The notes under the pieces were generated by a model. That model did not search any database, had not been told where the DNA came from, and was given only the letters and a program-made list of their open reading frames with translations. DNA of 24,731 bases from JADHUC01 sp964617665 (GTDB taxonomy: Bacteria > Planctomycetota > Planctomycetia > Pirellulales > Pirellulaceae): positions 1 through 24,731 of the forward strand of contig CAZUAH010000176.1 of NCBI GenBank assembly GCA_964617665.1. The letters run 5' to 3'. Positions 1 to 7,309 of this stretch are shown here, one piece after another. The position numbers were made by a program, and so were the translations under genes. How positions within the stretch are numbered: the first letter of the stretch is position 1; the number at the start of each line of letters is the position of its first letter.

Positions 1-88
1 CGCCAAACCCTCGAAAAACCGGATACAATAAAGGCGGATGAAATATTGCGGCTAGAGCCACGCCAGGGGTCTTCTGCAGTCGTTTCAT
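1..88 (-). CDS. Unidentified protein, 5' end only (runs off the window)
   Basis: An ATG at 88 reading leftward is preceded by a good ribosome binding site (AAGGAAGAAG about 4 bases upstream). Only 29 codons are visible. The peptide starts MKRLQKTPGVALAAIF and is basic then hydrophobic, which could be the start of a signal peptide, but it is too short to name. It lies on the same strand as the arabinose isomerase gene and 146 bases downstream of it, so it could belong to the same sugar-utilisation unit; that is inference from position only. Confidence 0.4.
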   Translation of the reverse strand, partial: MKRLQKTPGVALAAIFHPPLLYPVFRGFG

Positions 89-157
89 GATCTTCTTCCT
101 TAAAGGTTTGCAGCCGTAGCGGAGATCGCCGGGACGTTCGATGGGTGACGGTACAGC

Positions 158-178
158 CGAAACTCTCGGCGAGTTTCG
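158..178. repeat. Short palindrome downstream of araA
   Basis: CGAAACTC (158-165) and GAGTTTCG (171-178) form an 8 bp perfect stem around a 5-base loop. With one bulged base the stem extends into flanking AGC/GCT. It follows the araA stop codon at 235 on the minus strand and precedes the next gene. It could act as a transcript-end or processing hairpin, but there is no T tract. Similar hairpins recur between planctomycete genes, which is background knowledge and was not tested here. Confidence 0.55.
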
Positions 179-234
179 CTACCCAAAATCAGGCGTTGAC
201 AAAGCACCAGGGTCAGTCATCCGGCAACTCGTGA

Positions 235-1725
235 TTAGTCCCGCCTACGGCGAAGTTGTTGCCTGAAGTCTCGCAAATGCGTCTGCTGGTCGATGAAGAA
301 GCATTCGATATCGACCATCTCGGCAAAATCCTCGATCTGTTCGCTCGTGGCGGCTTGGCTGAACGCCATGTGATGCGGACCACCGGCATAGATCCATGCG
401 GCGGCGGCCGTCTTCAGATCGGGACGTGGCGACCACAGCGCGCGGGCCACTGGCAAATTCGGCATCGGCTGTTCTGGAGTGACTGCGTCGACTTCGTTGA
501 CCATCATCCGGAAGCGGTCGCCCAGGTCGATCATGGCGACGTTGATCGCAGGACCAGGCGACGTAGTGAAGACCAGACGCACTGGATCTGCCTTGCCGCC
601 AATACCCAACGGATGGATCTCGCACGAGGGTGTGTCCGCGGCAATCGTCGGGCAGATTTCCAGCATGTGTGCGCCCAGCACTTGGGGGCCGTCCGGATCG
701 AAATGGTACGTGTAATCCTCCATGAACGATGTTCCGCCTGGCAAGCCCGCGCTCATGGTTTTCATCACACGCACCAGGGCCGCGGTCTTCCAGTCTCCCT
801 CGGCGCCAAAACCGTATCCGTCGGCCATCAGCCGCTGGACGGCAATGCCCGGCAATTGCTCTAGACCGTGTAGATCCTCGAAGCAATCGGTAAAAGCGTT
901 GGCTCCGACGCTTTCGAGAAACGTGCGCAAGCCGAGTTCGCCACGCGCCGCGTATCGCAACGACTCGCGACATTCTCCGCCCGGTTTCAGCGAGTCGATC
1001 ATCGCGTACGTATCGTCGTACTCGGCCACCAGACGGTCGACGTCGCCGTCGCTGACATCCTGAATTCTCTCCACCAGATCGCCGACGCCGTATCCGTGGA
1101 CTTCCATCCCCAACTGCGTCTGCGCCTCGACTTTGTCACCTTCGGTCACGGCCACCTGCCGCATGTTATCGCCCAGGCGAGCAATCTTCAGGTTGCGCAT
1201 GTCGTGCAAGGCAATCGCAGCACGCATCCAGGCGGCCAGACCTTCGTGGACTTCCGGATCCTGCCAGTGCCCGACCACGACCTTGCGCGACTTGCCCAAT
1301 CTTGTGCAGATGAAACCAAACTCGCGGCCTCCATGAGCCGACTGGTTCAGGTTCATGAAATCCATGTCGATCGTCGCCCATGGAAGATCGCGGTTGAACT
1401 GAGTGTGCAAGTGGACCATTGGCTTGTTCAGAGCCAGCAGGCCGGCAATCCACATCTTGGCCGGCGAGAAGGTGTGCATCCAACACACCAGCCCAATGCA
1501 CTCGGAGGCGGCATTCGCTTCGCGACACAACTGAGTGATTGATTCAGGCGTCGTTACCACCGGCTTGAAGACTACGCGGATCGGCAGGTTCTGCGAGGCA
1601 TTCAGCCCTTCCACAACCTGGCCGCTGTTCGAAGCTACCTGTGCCAGCGTCTCTTCACCGTACAGGTTCTGGCTGCCCGTGACGAACCACACTTCCAGAG
1701 ACTTCAGTTTGTTTTCCATGCTCAT
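235..1725 (-). CDS. araA: L-arabinose isomerase
   Basis: Cytoplasmic enzyme (EC 5.3.1.4) that interconverts L-arabinose and L-ribulose, the first step of bacterial arabinose breakdown. The 496-residue product has the usual family length (about 500). It opens with the characteristic EVWFVTGSQNLYG and has CWMHTFSPAKMWI near residue 81. The metal and catalytic positions known from the E. coli enzyme can be placed: Glu309 (in GAEGDWKT), Glu336 (in SFMEDYTY), His353 (GAHMLE) and His452 (GGPHHMAF). A TTG at 1737 gives a longer frame, but the ATG at 1725 has GGAG (1732-1735) six bases upstream and is preferred; an ATG at 1719 is a further option. The gene is divergent from the XylR-type regulator, so it is probably sugar-induced. 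No araB or araD is in the window. Confidence 0.97.
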   Translation of the reverse strand: MSMENKLKSLEVWFVTGSQNLYGEETLAQVASNSGQVVEGLNASQNLPIRVVFKPVVTTPESITQLCREANAASECIGLVCWMHTFSPAKMWIAGLLALNKPMVHLHTQFNRDLPWATIDMDFMNLNQSAHGGREFGFICTRLGKSRKVVVGHWQDPEVHEGLAAWMRAAIALHDMRNLKIARLGDNMRQVAVTEGDKVEAQTQLGMEVHGYGVGDLVERIQDVSDGDVDRLVAEYDDTYAMIDSLKPGGECRESLRYAARGELGLRTFLESVGANAFTDCFEDLHGLEQLPGIAVQRLMADGYGFGAEGDWKTAALVRVMKTMSAGLPGGTSFMEDYTYHFDPDGPQVLGAHMLEICPTIAADTPSCEIHPLGIGGKADPVRLVFTTSPGPAINVAMIDLGDRFRMMVNEVDAVTPEQPMPNLPVARALWSPRPDLKTAAAAWIYAGGPHHMAFSQAATSEQIEDFAEMVDIECFFIDQQTHLRDFRQQLRRRRD

Positions 1726-1752
1726 GAGCCGCTCCAATCGAATAGGAACCCG

Positions 1753-1830
1753 ATGTTACGCTCTTGACGATAGCACCATCGAAACCTTTCAACTAGCCAA
1801 TCTTGCGCAAAAAAATGTTACAATAGCGCA
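1753..1830. promoter_or_regulatory. Shared araA/xylR control region with repeated ATGTTAC motif
   Basis: The 156 bases between the divergent araA and regulator start codons contain a direct repeat ATGTTAC at 1753-1759 and 1815-1821, about 62 bases apart. The second copy lies inside an inverted TGCGC (1804-1808) / GCGCA (1826-1830). AraC-type DNA-binding domains commonly bind direct repeats, so this is a reasonable place to look for the operator of the adjacent regulator. No strong sigma70-type promoter could be placed; TACAAT (1820-1825) resembles a -10 box but has no clear -35 partner. Confidence 0.4.
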
Positions 1831-1881
1831 CATTTCGACGTTCCTGGTACGATCCGGATTGAGACTGACGGAGCAAGAACC

Positions 1882-3066
1882 ATGAGCAACACGCCGAAAG
1901 TGGCTCTGTTGATTGAAACCGCCCGCGGCTATGGCCGGCAGATGGTGCGAGGCATCGTGGGTTATGCACGACTTCACGGTCCGTGGGGTTTCTATATCAC
2001 GCCGGGCGATTTCGAGCAGGCCCTGCCCAAGATGCAGCAGTGGGGCGGCACGGGCATCATCGCCCGGATCGAAACGCCAAGGATTGCCCAGGCCATCCTC
2101 GATTCTGGTTTGCCCACGATTGCCCTCGACCTGTCTGAGAAGGAGCTGGAATCGGAGCATCCGCTTTCTTGCCTAAGTGAGGTGTCATCCGACTCGGCCG
2201 GTGCAGCAACAATGGCGGCCGAGCATCTACTGGGACGGGGCTTTCGGCATTTCGCATTCGTAGGGATTGCGGGGCGCGTGTGGTCCGGGCGCCGAGAGGC
2301 AGGTTTTTGTCGATCGATCACCGCGGCGGGCTTCGCGGTCAAAGTCTACAAGCCACCACGCGCTCGTCGTGACCGAGCTTGGGAGCGGGAGCAGCCGGTC
2401 TTGGCCCAGTGGCTCCGCAATCTGCCCAAGCCGGTTGGACTGATGGCCTGCAATGACGACCGCGGGCGAGAAGCTCTGGAGGCGTGCCGCGCCGCGGAAA
2501 TCCGTGTTCCCGAGGAGCTTGCTGTGATCGGCGTCGACAATGACGAACTGCTCTGTGAACTGGCCGATCCGCCTCTTTCCAGCGTTGCCTTGAACGCGGA
2601 GGGAGTCGGATACCGAGCGGCGGCCCTTCTGGCTCGGATGATGCGCCGTCGGCTGCGAAAGCCGCGGCGTCTCGTTGCCGAGTCGTTGCACGTTGTCACC
2701 CGACGTTCCACGGATATGATTGCCATTGATGATTCCGAAGTTGCCGATGCCGTTGGTTTCATCCACGACCATGCGGCGGAATTCATCCAAGTCGCAGATG
2801 TAGTCCAACATGTTGCGATTTCACGCCGTAATCTGGAAACGCGTTTCCGAAAGCTAGTCGGCCGAACGCCTCATGCCGAACTGCAGCGAATCCGGCTGCA
2901 ACGAGCAATACGTTTCCTCGTGGAAACCGATTTGTCGATTCCCAAGATTGCCATAGCCGTGGGCTATACCACACCTAGCTACTTCATCCAGGTATTTCGA
3001 AAGGAGCACGGCACTACCCCCGCCCGCTACCGCCGTCAAGTGCGTGCGAGCGACGGAACCGAATGA
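1882..3066 (+). CDS. XylR-family transcriptional regulator (sugar-binding domain plus AraC HTH)
   Basis: DNA-binding regulator that responds to a pentose or related sugar. At 394 residues it matches the E. coli XylR length and architecture: a LacI/periplasmic-binding-type ligand domain (about residues 5-275, with the ACNDDRGREALEACR and GVDNDELLCEL segments typical of that fold) followed by a C-terminal AraC-type double helix-turn-helix (about 285-390, including SIPKIAIAVGYTTPSYFIQVF). There is no N-terminal LacI HTH, as expected for this subfamily. The start is supported by GGAG (1870-1873) eight bases upstream of the ATG. It is divergent from araA with 156 bases between the start codons, so it probably controls arabinose use; the true inducer (xylose, arabinose or other) cannot be read from the sequence. 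Confidence 0.9.
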   Translation: MSNTPKVALLIETARGYGRQMVRGIVGYARLHGPWGFYITPGDFEQALPKMQQWGGTGIIARIETPRIAQAILDSGLPTIALDLSEKELESEHPLSCLSEVSSDSAGAATMAAEHLLGRGFRHFAFVGIAGRVWSGRREAGFCRSITAAGFAVKVYKPPRARRDRAWEREQPVLAQWLRNLPKPVGLMACNDDRGREALEACRAAEIRVPEELAVIGVDNDELLCELADPPLSSVALNAEGVGYRAAALLARMMRRRLRKPRRLVAESLHVVTRRSTDMIAIDDSEVADAVGFIHDHAAEFIQVADVVQHVAISRRNLETRFRKLVGRTPHAELQRIRLQRAIRFLVETDLSIPKIAIAVGYTTPSYFIQVFRKEHGTTPARYRRQVRASDGTE

Positions 3067-3152
3067 CGTCTTCCATCGCCGACATTCGCGATTTGATCGT
3101 CTTTAGCCGATCCCCTGTGGCGAGGCGGGACTATCTGGCGAGAGTGACGAGC

Positions 3153-4289
3153 TTATTTCACACGATCGCTCAGCACGACTTCGCCCTTGTCCGGCACGGC
3201 TTGGACCAGGGCAAAGCGGCCACCGTCGTGTTCCAACAGGGATACTTCGGCCGGCGCGCCAGCTTGCGTAGCACCGACAGTCTTCCAGCCGTTTGGCAGA
3301 TGCACCTTTACGGTCAGTGGGAAATCGAACAGGTTATCGTCCATGTCGTCGGAGAGCGCGAAGCGAATCTCTCCGGCAGGGCTGTCAAACACCTTCAGCT
3401 TGGCCGTATCTCGTTGCTGACCGTACATGATCACCTCGCGAAACAGGCCTACCCATACCTGATTTTCCCGCTGTTTGATGTAGTCAAGCTTCTCGCCCAA
3501 TTCGCCTCGGCGATCTTCCTTCACGCCGTGGAAGTGAGTGCAATACCAGCCGCGGTAGCTGCGACCTCTGTATAGGTCCGGGTCCAACAGATTGTTGAAT
3601 TCGCTCCACGGCGCCCCGCCGATGTTGATTCCTCCGATACTCGATGTGTTGAGGTAATCAATCTGATTGGCCCTGTTGATGTGCCCCACTGTGCCACGCG
3701 CGCCAATGAAGTACCTTGCAGCGACCTCTCGGTCATTCAGATGGCTGTTCTTTCCGCCTGGATAGGCCAGAACCACGCATCGGTGCGCATCCAAGGTCTG
3801 CTCAATTTGACGGATGGAGACCGCGTACTCGCTTTCGATGTCCTTGATTTCATCGCTCGCTCGTCCCTCGTCCTTGAAGTGGAGGTGCGTCACCGTGTGT
3901 GACTGCACGTCGTGGCCCAATTGCCGCAATTCCCTCCAGCCATCCCACGTCCCCCAATAGCCGCCGGTGCCCACCCGTTCCGTGATAACGAACCACGTGA
4001 ACTGCCAACCGTATTTCTTTCCCTGCTCGATCCACCAAGCATGGTCCGGCGCACAGTTGTCGTCGATGGTGATCGACAGCGCACACAGTTTGTCGTCCTT
4101 CCAAAGACAGACATGTGCATTGCCCGGACGCTCCGGCCACACGCGGTCGGTCAGTTCGAAACGCGGCGCCTCGGCGGCGGGCAAGTGGTGAAGTTGTCTG
4201 CCCTCTGGGCCGGCTTCGCCTGCGATCGCGACGCATGCGCAAGCGACGATTGACAAGGTGACGATCAGCGTTGGTTTGCATGTGTGCAT
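3153..4289 (-). CDS. Secreted polysaccharide deacetylase (NodB-fold, CE4-like)
   Basis: Predicted exported hydrolase that removes N- or O-acetyl groups from a polysaccharide. Residues 1-23 form a signal peptide (MHTCKPTLIV then hydrophobic to AIAG). The NodB homology domain (about 65-260) shows the metal motif TIDD (74-77), the SHTVTH zinc triad motif (130-135) and YPGG (176-179). A WYCTHFHG segment near 249 is probably the fourth NodB motif. A beta-rich tail of about 90 residues follows, with no recognised name. The ATG at 4289 has AAGGA six bases upstream. The gene is convergent with the XylR-type gene, 86 bases apart, and divergent from the hydrolase at 4663. The substrate is unknown. Confidence 0.92.
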   Translation of the reverse strand: MHTCKPTLIVTLSIVACACVAIAGEAGPEGRQLHHLPAAEAPRFELTDRVWPERPGNAHVCLWKDDKLCALSITIDDNCAPDHAWWIEQGKKYGWQFTWFVITERVGTGGYWGTWDGWRELRQLGHDVQSHTVTHLHFKDEGRASDEIKDIESEYAVSIRQIEQTLDAHRCVVLAYPGGKNSHLNDREVAARYFIGARGTVGHINRANQIDYLNTSSIGGINIGGAPWSEFNNLLDPDLYRGRSYRGWYCTHFHGVKEDRRGELGEKLDYIKQRENQVWVGLFREVIMYGQQRDTAKLKVFDSPAGEIRFALSDDMDDNLFDFPLTVKVHLPNGWKTVGATQAGAPAEVSLLEHDGGRFALVQAVPDKGEVVLSDRVK

Positions 4290-4338
4290 GATTTATCCTT
4301 CGTCCAAGAGGGAACCGTGACTGCAATTGAGAGAGGTA

Positions 4339-4460
4339 CGGGATTCGGGTTGCGGGATAGGAGTGTCTGGAATCGTGTTGAGGCCTTGGGGTGGCGTGCA
4401 ATAGTACGATTGGCGCGCCAGGACCGTTGGCCATCCGCGTATCCCGCATCTCGCATCCCG
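4339..4460. repeat. Long imperfect inverted repeat (CGGGAT-type)
   Basis: The arms at 4339-4359 and 4440-4460 are 21 bases each and match as reverse complements at 18 of 21 positions; both contain CGGGAT/ATCCCG words. The 80-base interior carries no gene. The iterated GGGAT/ATCCC words suggest a dispersed intergenic repeat family, not a terminator, since it sits upstream of both flanking genes. Confidence 0.7.
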
Positions 4461-4495
4461 TCTCCATCTAACCAGAATCAACGCTTCTTTGGTAG

Positions 4496-4630
4496 ACGAC
4501 GGAGTATTCTCGTCTAACCGTGACCGTGGTACGCTTAGACTATCCCGACCAGAAGCTGCACTCGACCGTGAAGCGGGATCGCCAGGAGTTGTTCGATGGC
4601 GTGACCGAGACCTGGGCTTACCGGTATTAG
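4496..4630 (+). pseudogene. Possible 3' remnant of a lost gene
   Basis: After an in-frame TAG at 4493 a frame stays open for 44 codons to a TAG at 4628. It has no ATG; the first GTG is at 4520. The peptide includes VVRLDYPDQKLHSTVKRD and ends VTETWAYRY. It looks protein-like and is followed 32 bases later by the next gene. It was not recognised as any family. It may be a chance frame, a GTG-started 37-residue peptide or the tail of a deleted gene. Confidence 0.25.
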
Positions 4631-4662
4631 CAAACACGCAAGTGAAGAAAGGAACGGCAACT

Positions 4663-5547
4663 ATGAATTCGCGACTCCGTAAACCTGCGGTGGGCTCATT
4701 CGGCAGTCTTGCCGCGCTTCTGTTTCTAGTATGCGTCGGAACAGCTTCGAGAGCCGCTGGAGCGGAGAAAAAGCCCGCCTTGGAAGAAATCGAAACCGTG
4801 CGATCGTCCATGTTTGACGCCGACTTGGTTCGGCTCGAATTGCAGGATCACACTGCGTTCATCCTCAAGCCTGCCAAGCCGAAGGTCCTCGGCGATAAAC
4901 CGTGGGTGTGGTATGCACCGACGTTGCTGGCGAATCGCGAGGAAGACTGGATGTCGCCCGGGACGCGGCATGCTTGGATCTTCAAGCGGCTGCTGGCTGC
5001 TGGAGTTTATGTTGCGGGCGTTGACGTGGGCGAGTCGTACGGCAGTCCTGCCGGCCGAGGCATCTATGACCGATTCCACGACCTGCTCGTGAAACGCTAC
5101 GGATTTTCGTCCAAGCCAGGCCTCTTGCCAATCAGTCGAGGCGGCTTGATGGTTTACAATTGGGCCGCCAATCGCCCGGATTGTGTAAGCTGCATCGGCG
5201 GCATCTACCCGCTGTGCAATCTTGCCGCCTATCCTCCGCTTGAACGGATCGCGAAACCCTACGGCATGAGCGTAGATGAATTGCGTGCGCAGATGGACCA
5301 ACACAACCCGGTCGCTCGCCTCCGCCCGCTTGCCGACGCCCGTGTTCCCATGCTGCATGTTCACGGCGATCAAGACAAGGTCGTTCCCCTACAGTCCCAT
5401 TCGGCTGAACTTACCCGCCGCTACAAAGCCCTTGGTGGCTCCGCCGATGTGATTGTCATTCCCGGCAGGGGCCACGAAGTCGTGCCCGAGTACTGGCAAG
5501 AACCACGCTTGGTCGAGTTCTTTCTGAAGCATGTGGTCACGCCGTGA
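4663..5547 (+). CDS. Secreted alpha/beta hydrolase
   Basis: Predicted exported serine hydrolase of the alpha/beta fold (dienelactone-hydrolase / prolyl-oligopeptidase-like), substrate unknown. Residues 1-34 form a signal peptide (basic start, hydrophobic core around FGSLAALLFLVCVG, AAGA end). The likely triad is Ser159 in PISRGG, Asp238 in HGDQDKVVP and His271 in GRGHEVVPEYW. The first residue of the nucleophile elbow is Pro instead of the usual Gly. The 294-residue start at 4663 is preferred over the upstream in-frame start at 4489, because it begins the signal peptide and has AAAGGA about 10 bases upstream. It is the first of four plus-strand genes, with a 112-base gap to the next. Confidence 0.8.
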   Translation: MNSRLRKPAVGSFGSLAALLFLVCVGTASRAAGAEKKPALEEIETVRSSMFDADLVRLELQDHTAFILKPAKPKVLGDKPWVWYAPTLLANREEDWMSPGTRHAWIFKRLLAAGVYVAGVDVGESYGSPAGRGIYDRFHDLLVKRYGFSSKPGLLPISRGGLMVYNWAANRPDCVSCIGGIYPLCNLAAYPPLERIAKPYGMSVDELRAQMDQHNPVARLRPLADARVPMLHVHGDQDKVVPLQSHSAELTRRYKALGGSADVIVIPGRGHEVVPEYWQEPRLVEFFLKHVVTP

Positions 5548-5659
5548 TCTATCCATACCTTCCGTGCCGAGTGGAATAGCTCTGACTTGCGGCGCGATTC
5601 TGGATTAGCGACAATCCGGACCGTCATCTTCGGGATCACATTTGAAAGGCCTTGTACAC

Positions 5660-6286
5660 ATGGCAAGATCTGGATGGATACGCGTGGATCGCGTGATGCG
5701 GTGGTTGCACTTGTATACGGGGCTGTTTCTCGTGCCTTGGATGCTTATCTATGGAACCAGCGCATTTTGTTTGAATCACAACGAATGGGTCCGTGAAGTA
5801 CTCGGCGTCGAACCGCCGACTTGGGAGATCGTTCGTGAGGAGGCATCTGTTCCGGCTGACCGATTCGCGGGCGAGCCTGCGGATCAAGCGCGAGCGATCC
5901 TGCAGTGGCTTGATTTGGATGGCCCTCATCGCATCGCCGGGAAACCCAACGCCCATCAAATGGTCATCTTTCGCATCTGCGGCAGCGGGAATTATCGTAT
6001 TACGTGGCGCCGAGCCCAGGCGCAAATCGTCGTCGAGCAACAGCAGCCGTTTTCCGCGTATCGCCTTCTGCACTATCTGCATTTTCGGGGCGGCTACGGC
6101 CAAGCATATTTCCCACTGATCGCGTGGGCTGTCATTGTAGACGCGGTAGCGATATCAGTGTGGATATGGGTGTTGTCCGGAATCTACCTTTGGGCGCGTA
6201 AGCCCAGCAAGCGTCAGTTGGGCGGAGTGTGTTTGAGTGCCGGAATTGTGCTGTTCATCATACTAACGGTTCTTCTATGCCGATAA
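5660..6286 (+). CDS. PepSY-associated transmembrane protein
   Basis: Inner-membrane protein resembling the PepSY/PepSY_TM (PiuB-like) group, whose members are often linked to iron uptake or to redox at the membrane. It has 208 residues, with a membrane segment at about 16-37 beginning RWLHLYTGLFLVPW (the His-containing first helix is typical), an extracytoplasmic PepSY-like domain (about 40-145), and two more helices (about 150-178 and 187-206). It is shorter than full PepSY_TM proteins of about 400 residues. The ATG at 5660 is preferred to a TTG at 5642; AAAGG lies about 11 bases upstream. The nitrilase-fold gene starts 62 bases after it, so they may be co-transcribed. Confidence 0.72.
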   Translation: MARSGWIRVDRVMRWLHLYTGLFLVPWMLIYGTSAFCLNHNEWVREVLGVEPPTWEIVREEASVPADRFAGEPADQARAILQWLDLDGPHRIAGKPNAHQMVIFRICGSGNYRITWRRAQAQIVVEQQQPFSAYRLLHYLHFRGGYGQAYFPLIAWAVIVDAVAISVWIWVLSGIYLWARKPSKRQLGGVCLSAGIVLFIILTVLLCR

Positions 6287-6348
6287 CCACGGTCGTATCC
6301 ATCGAACACGCAACCGATAGTCACATCATTGACGAAAGGAAGGATAAC

Positions 6349-7257
6349 ATGAGAAGCATCCGAAACGCCGTGCAGGTTCTTTCTTTAGCAGTGCCTGCGT
6401 TCCTGGCCTACGGCAGTATTGCCCTCGTTGCTGCTGAATCGGAGGCCGCGACCGCCAATGGAGCGTCCTCCGTCAAGGAAGCCCATCGGCTGCGTGTTGC
6501 CACGGCTCAGATTTCCGTGACGAGGGACATTGCTACGAACGTGAAAAACATCAATCGCGCCATCGGTCAGGCGGCCGCAGAGAAGGCCGATGTCCTGTTG
6601 ACTCCCGAGGGATCGCTGAGCGGCTACACTCACCAGTTCGACCAATCACAGGTGGAAGCGGCTCTGAAGAAGATCGTGGCGAAGGCAAGCTCATCGGGCT
6701 TGGCGCTCGCCCTGGGCACCTGCTTCGTGGAAGCGGATGATGGCAAGTGTTATAACCAGATTCGCTTCTATGACTGTGATGGGACCTTTCGCGGATTTCA
6801 CAACAAGATCCTGCGATGCGGCACGATGACCGATCCGCCGAAGGGGGAGATCAATCACTTTGCGGCCCGGCCCTTGCGCACGTTCAAGTTGAAGGGGATC
6901 ACCGTCGGCGGCCTAATCTGCAACGACATGTGGGCCAATCCGCAATGCACGCCTATGCCGGATCCACACTTGAGCCAGAAGCTGTCCGACATGGGTGCTA
7001 AGATCATCTTCCAGGCAATCAATGGCGGGCGCAACGGCAGCGACTGGTCGCGAAATGTGTATTGGCCTTTTCACGAGACCAACCTGCGGCTTCGTGCTCG
7101 CACTGGCAAGCTGTGGATCGTTACGTCCGACAACTGCCACCCGACAAACATCCCCTGTTCGGCGCCCACGGGCGTGTTGAAGCCTGACGGCCAGTGGGCG
7201 GTTCAAACGCCGAACCAAGGGGAGCACGTCGTAACGTACACCATCGAACTGAATTGA
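6349..7257 (+). CDS. Exported carbon-nitrogen hydrolase (nitrilase superfamily)
   Basis: Amidohydrolase-type enzyme that cleaves a C-N bond of an amide or nitrile; the exact substrate is unknown. The Glu-Lys-Cys triad is visible: Glu87 in LLTPEGSLSG, Lys153 in HNKILRCG and Cys191 in GGLICNDMW. The mature domain (about 47-302) has normal length for the superfamily. It has an apparent signal peptide (MRSIRNAV, hydrophobic core LSLAVPAFLAYGSIALVAA), which is unusual because most family members are cytoplasmic. The start at 6349 is set by a strong AAAGGAAGGA (6335-6344); a longer in-frame start at 6229 overlaps the PepSY gene and is rejected. It is followed 52 bases later by the beta-helix gene. 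Confidence 0.88.
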   Translation: MRSIRNAVQVLSLAVPAFLAYGSIALVAAESEAATANGASSVKEAHRLRVATAQISVTRDIATNVKNINRAIGQAAAEKADVLLTPEGSLSGYTHQFDQSQVEAALKKIVAKASSSGLALALGTCFVEADDGKCYNQIRFYDCDGTFRGFHNKILRCGTMTDPPKGEINHFAARPLRTFKLKGITVGGLICNDMWANPQCTPMPDPHLSQKLSDMGAKIIFQAINGGRNGSDWSRNVYWPFHETNLRLRARTGKLWIVTSDNCHPTNIPCSAPTGVLKPDGQWAVQTPNQGEHVVTYTIELN

Positions 7258-7309
7258 GCGCGGCGGACACCTTGACGTCCTCGCGGCATTCACTATTGAA
7301 GTGATCCAC

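Larger units (their letters stand above)
4290..4662. other. 373-base divergent intergenic region with repeat and possible gene remnant
   Basis: This lies between the divergent deacetylase and hydrolase genes. It contains the long inverted repeat at 4339-4460 and a short open frame ending at 4630 that reads like a protein C-terminus; both are listed separately. Promoters for both flanking genes must lie here unless the repeat separates them, but none was clear by eye. Confidence 0.6.

Noticed and set aside
235..3066. A complete arabinose operon
   Set aside because: Only araA and a regulator are present; no kinase, epimerase or transporter gene lies within the window.
3063..3575. A 170-codon plus-strand frame overlapping the end of the XylR-type gene
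   Set aside because: It is antisense to the polysaccharide deacetylase, whose motifs and signal peptide are unmistakable, and the plus-strand translation shows no domain.
4489..4662. Upstream extension of the alpha/beta hydrolase
   Set aside because: The extra 58 residues precede a complete signal peptide that begins at 4663 with its own ribosome binding site, so they are not part of the protein.
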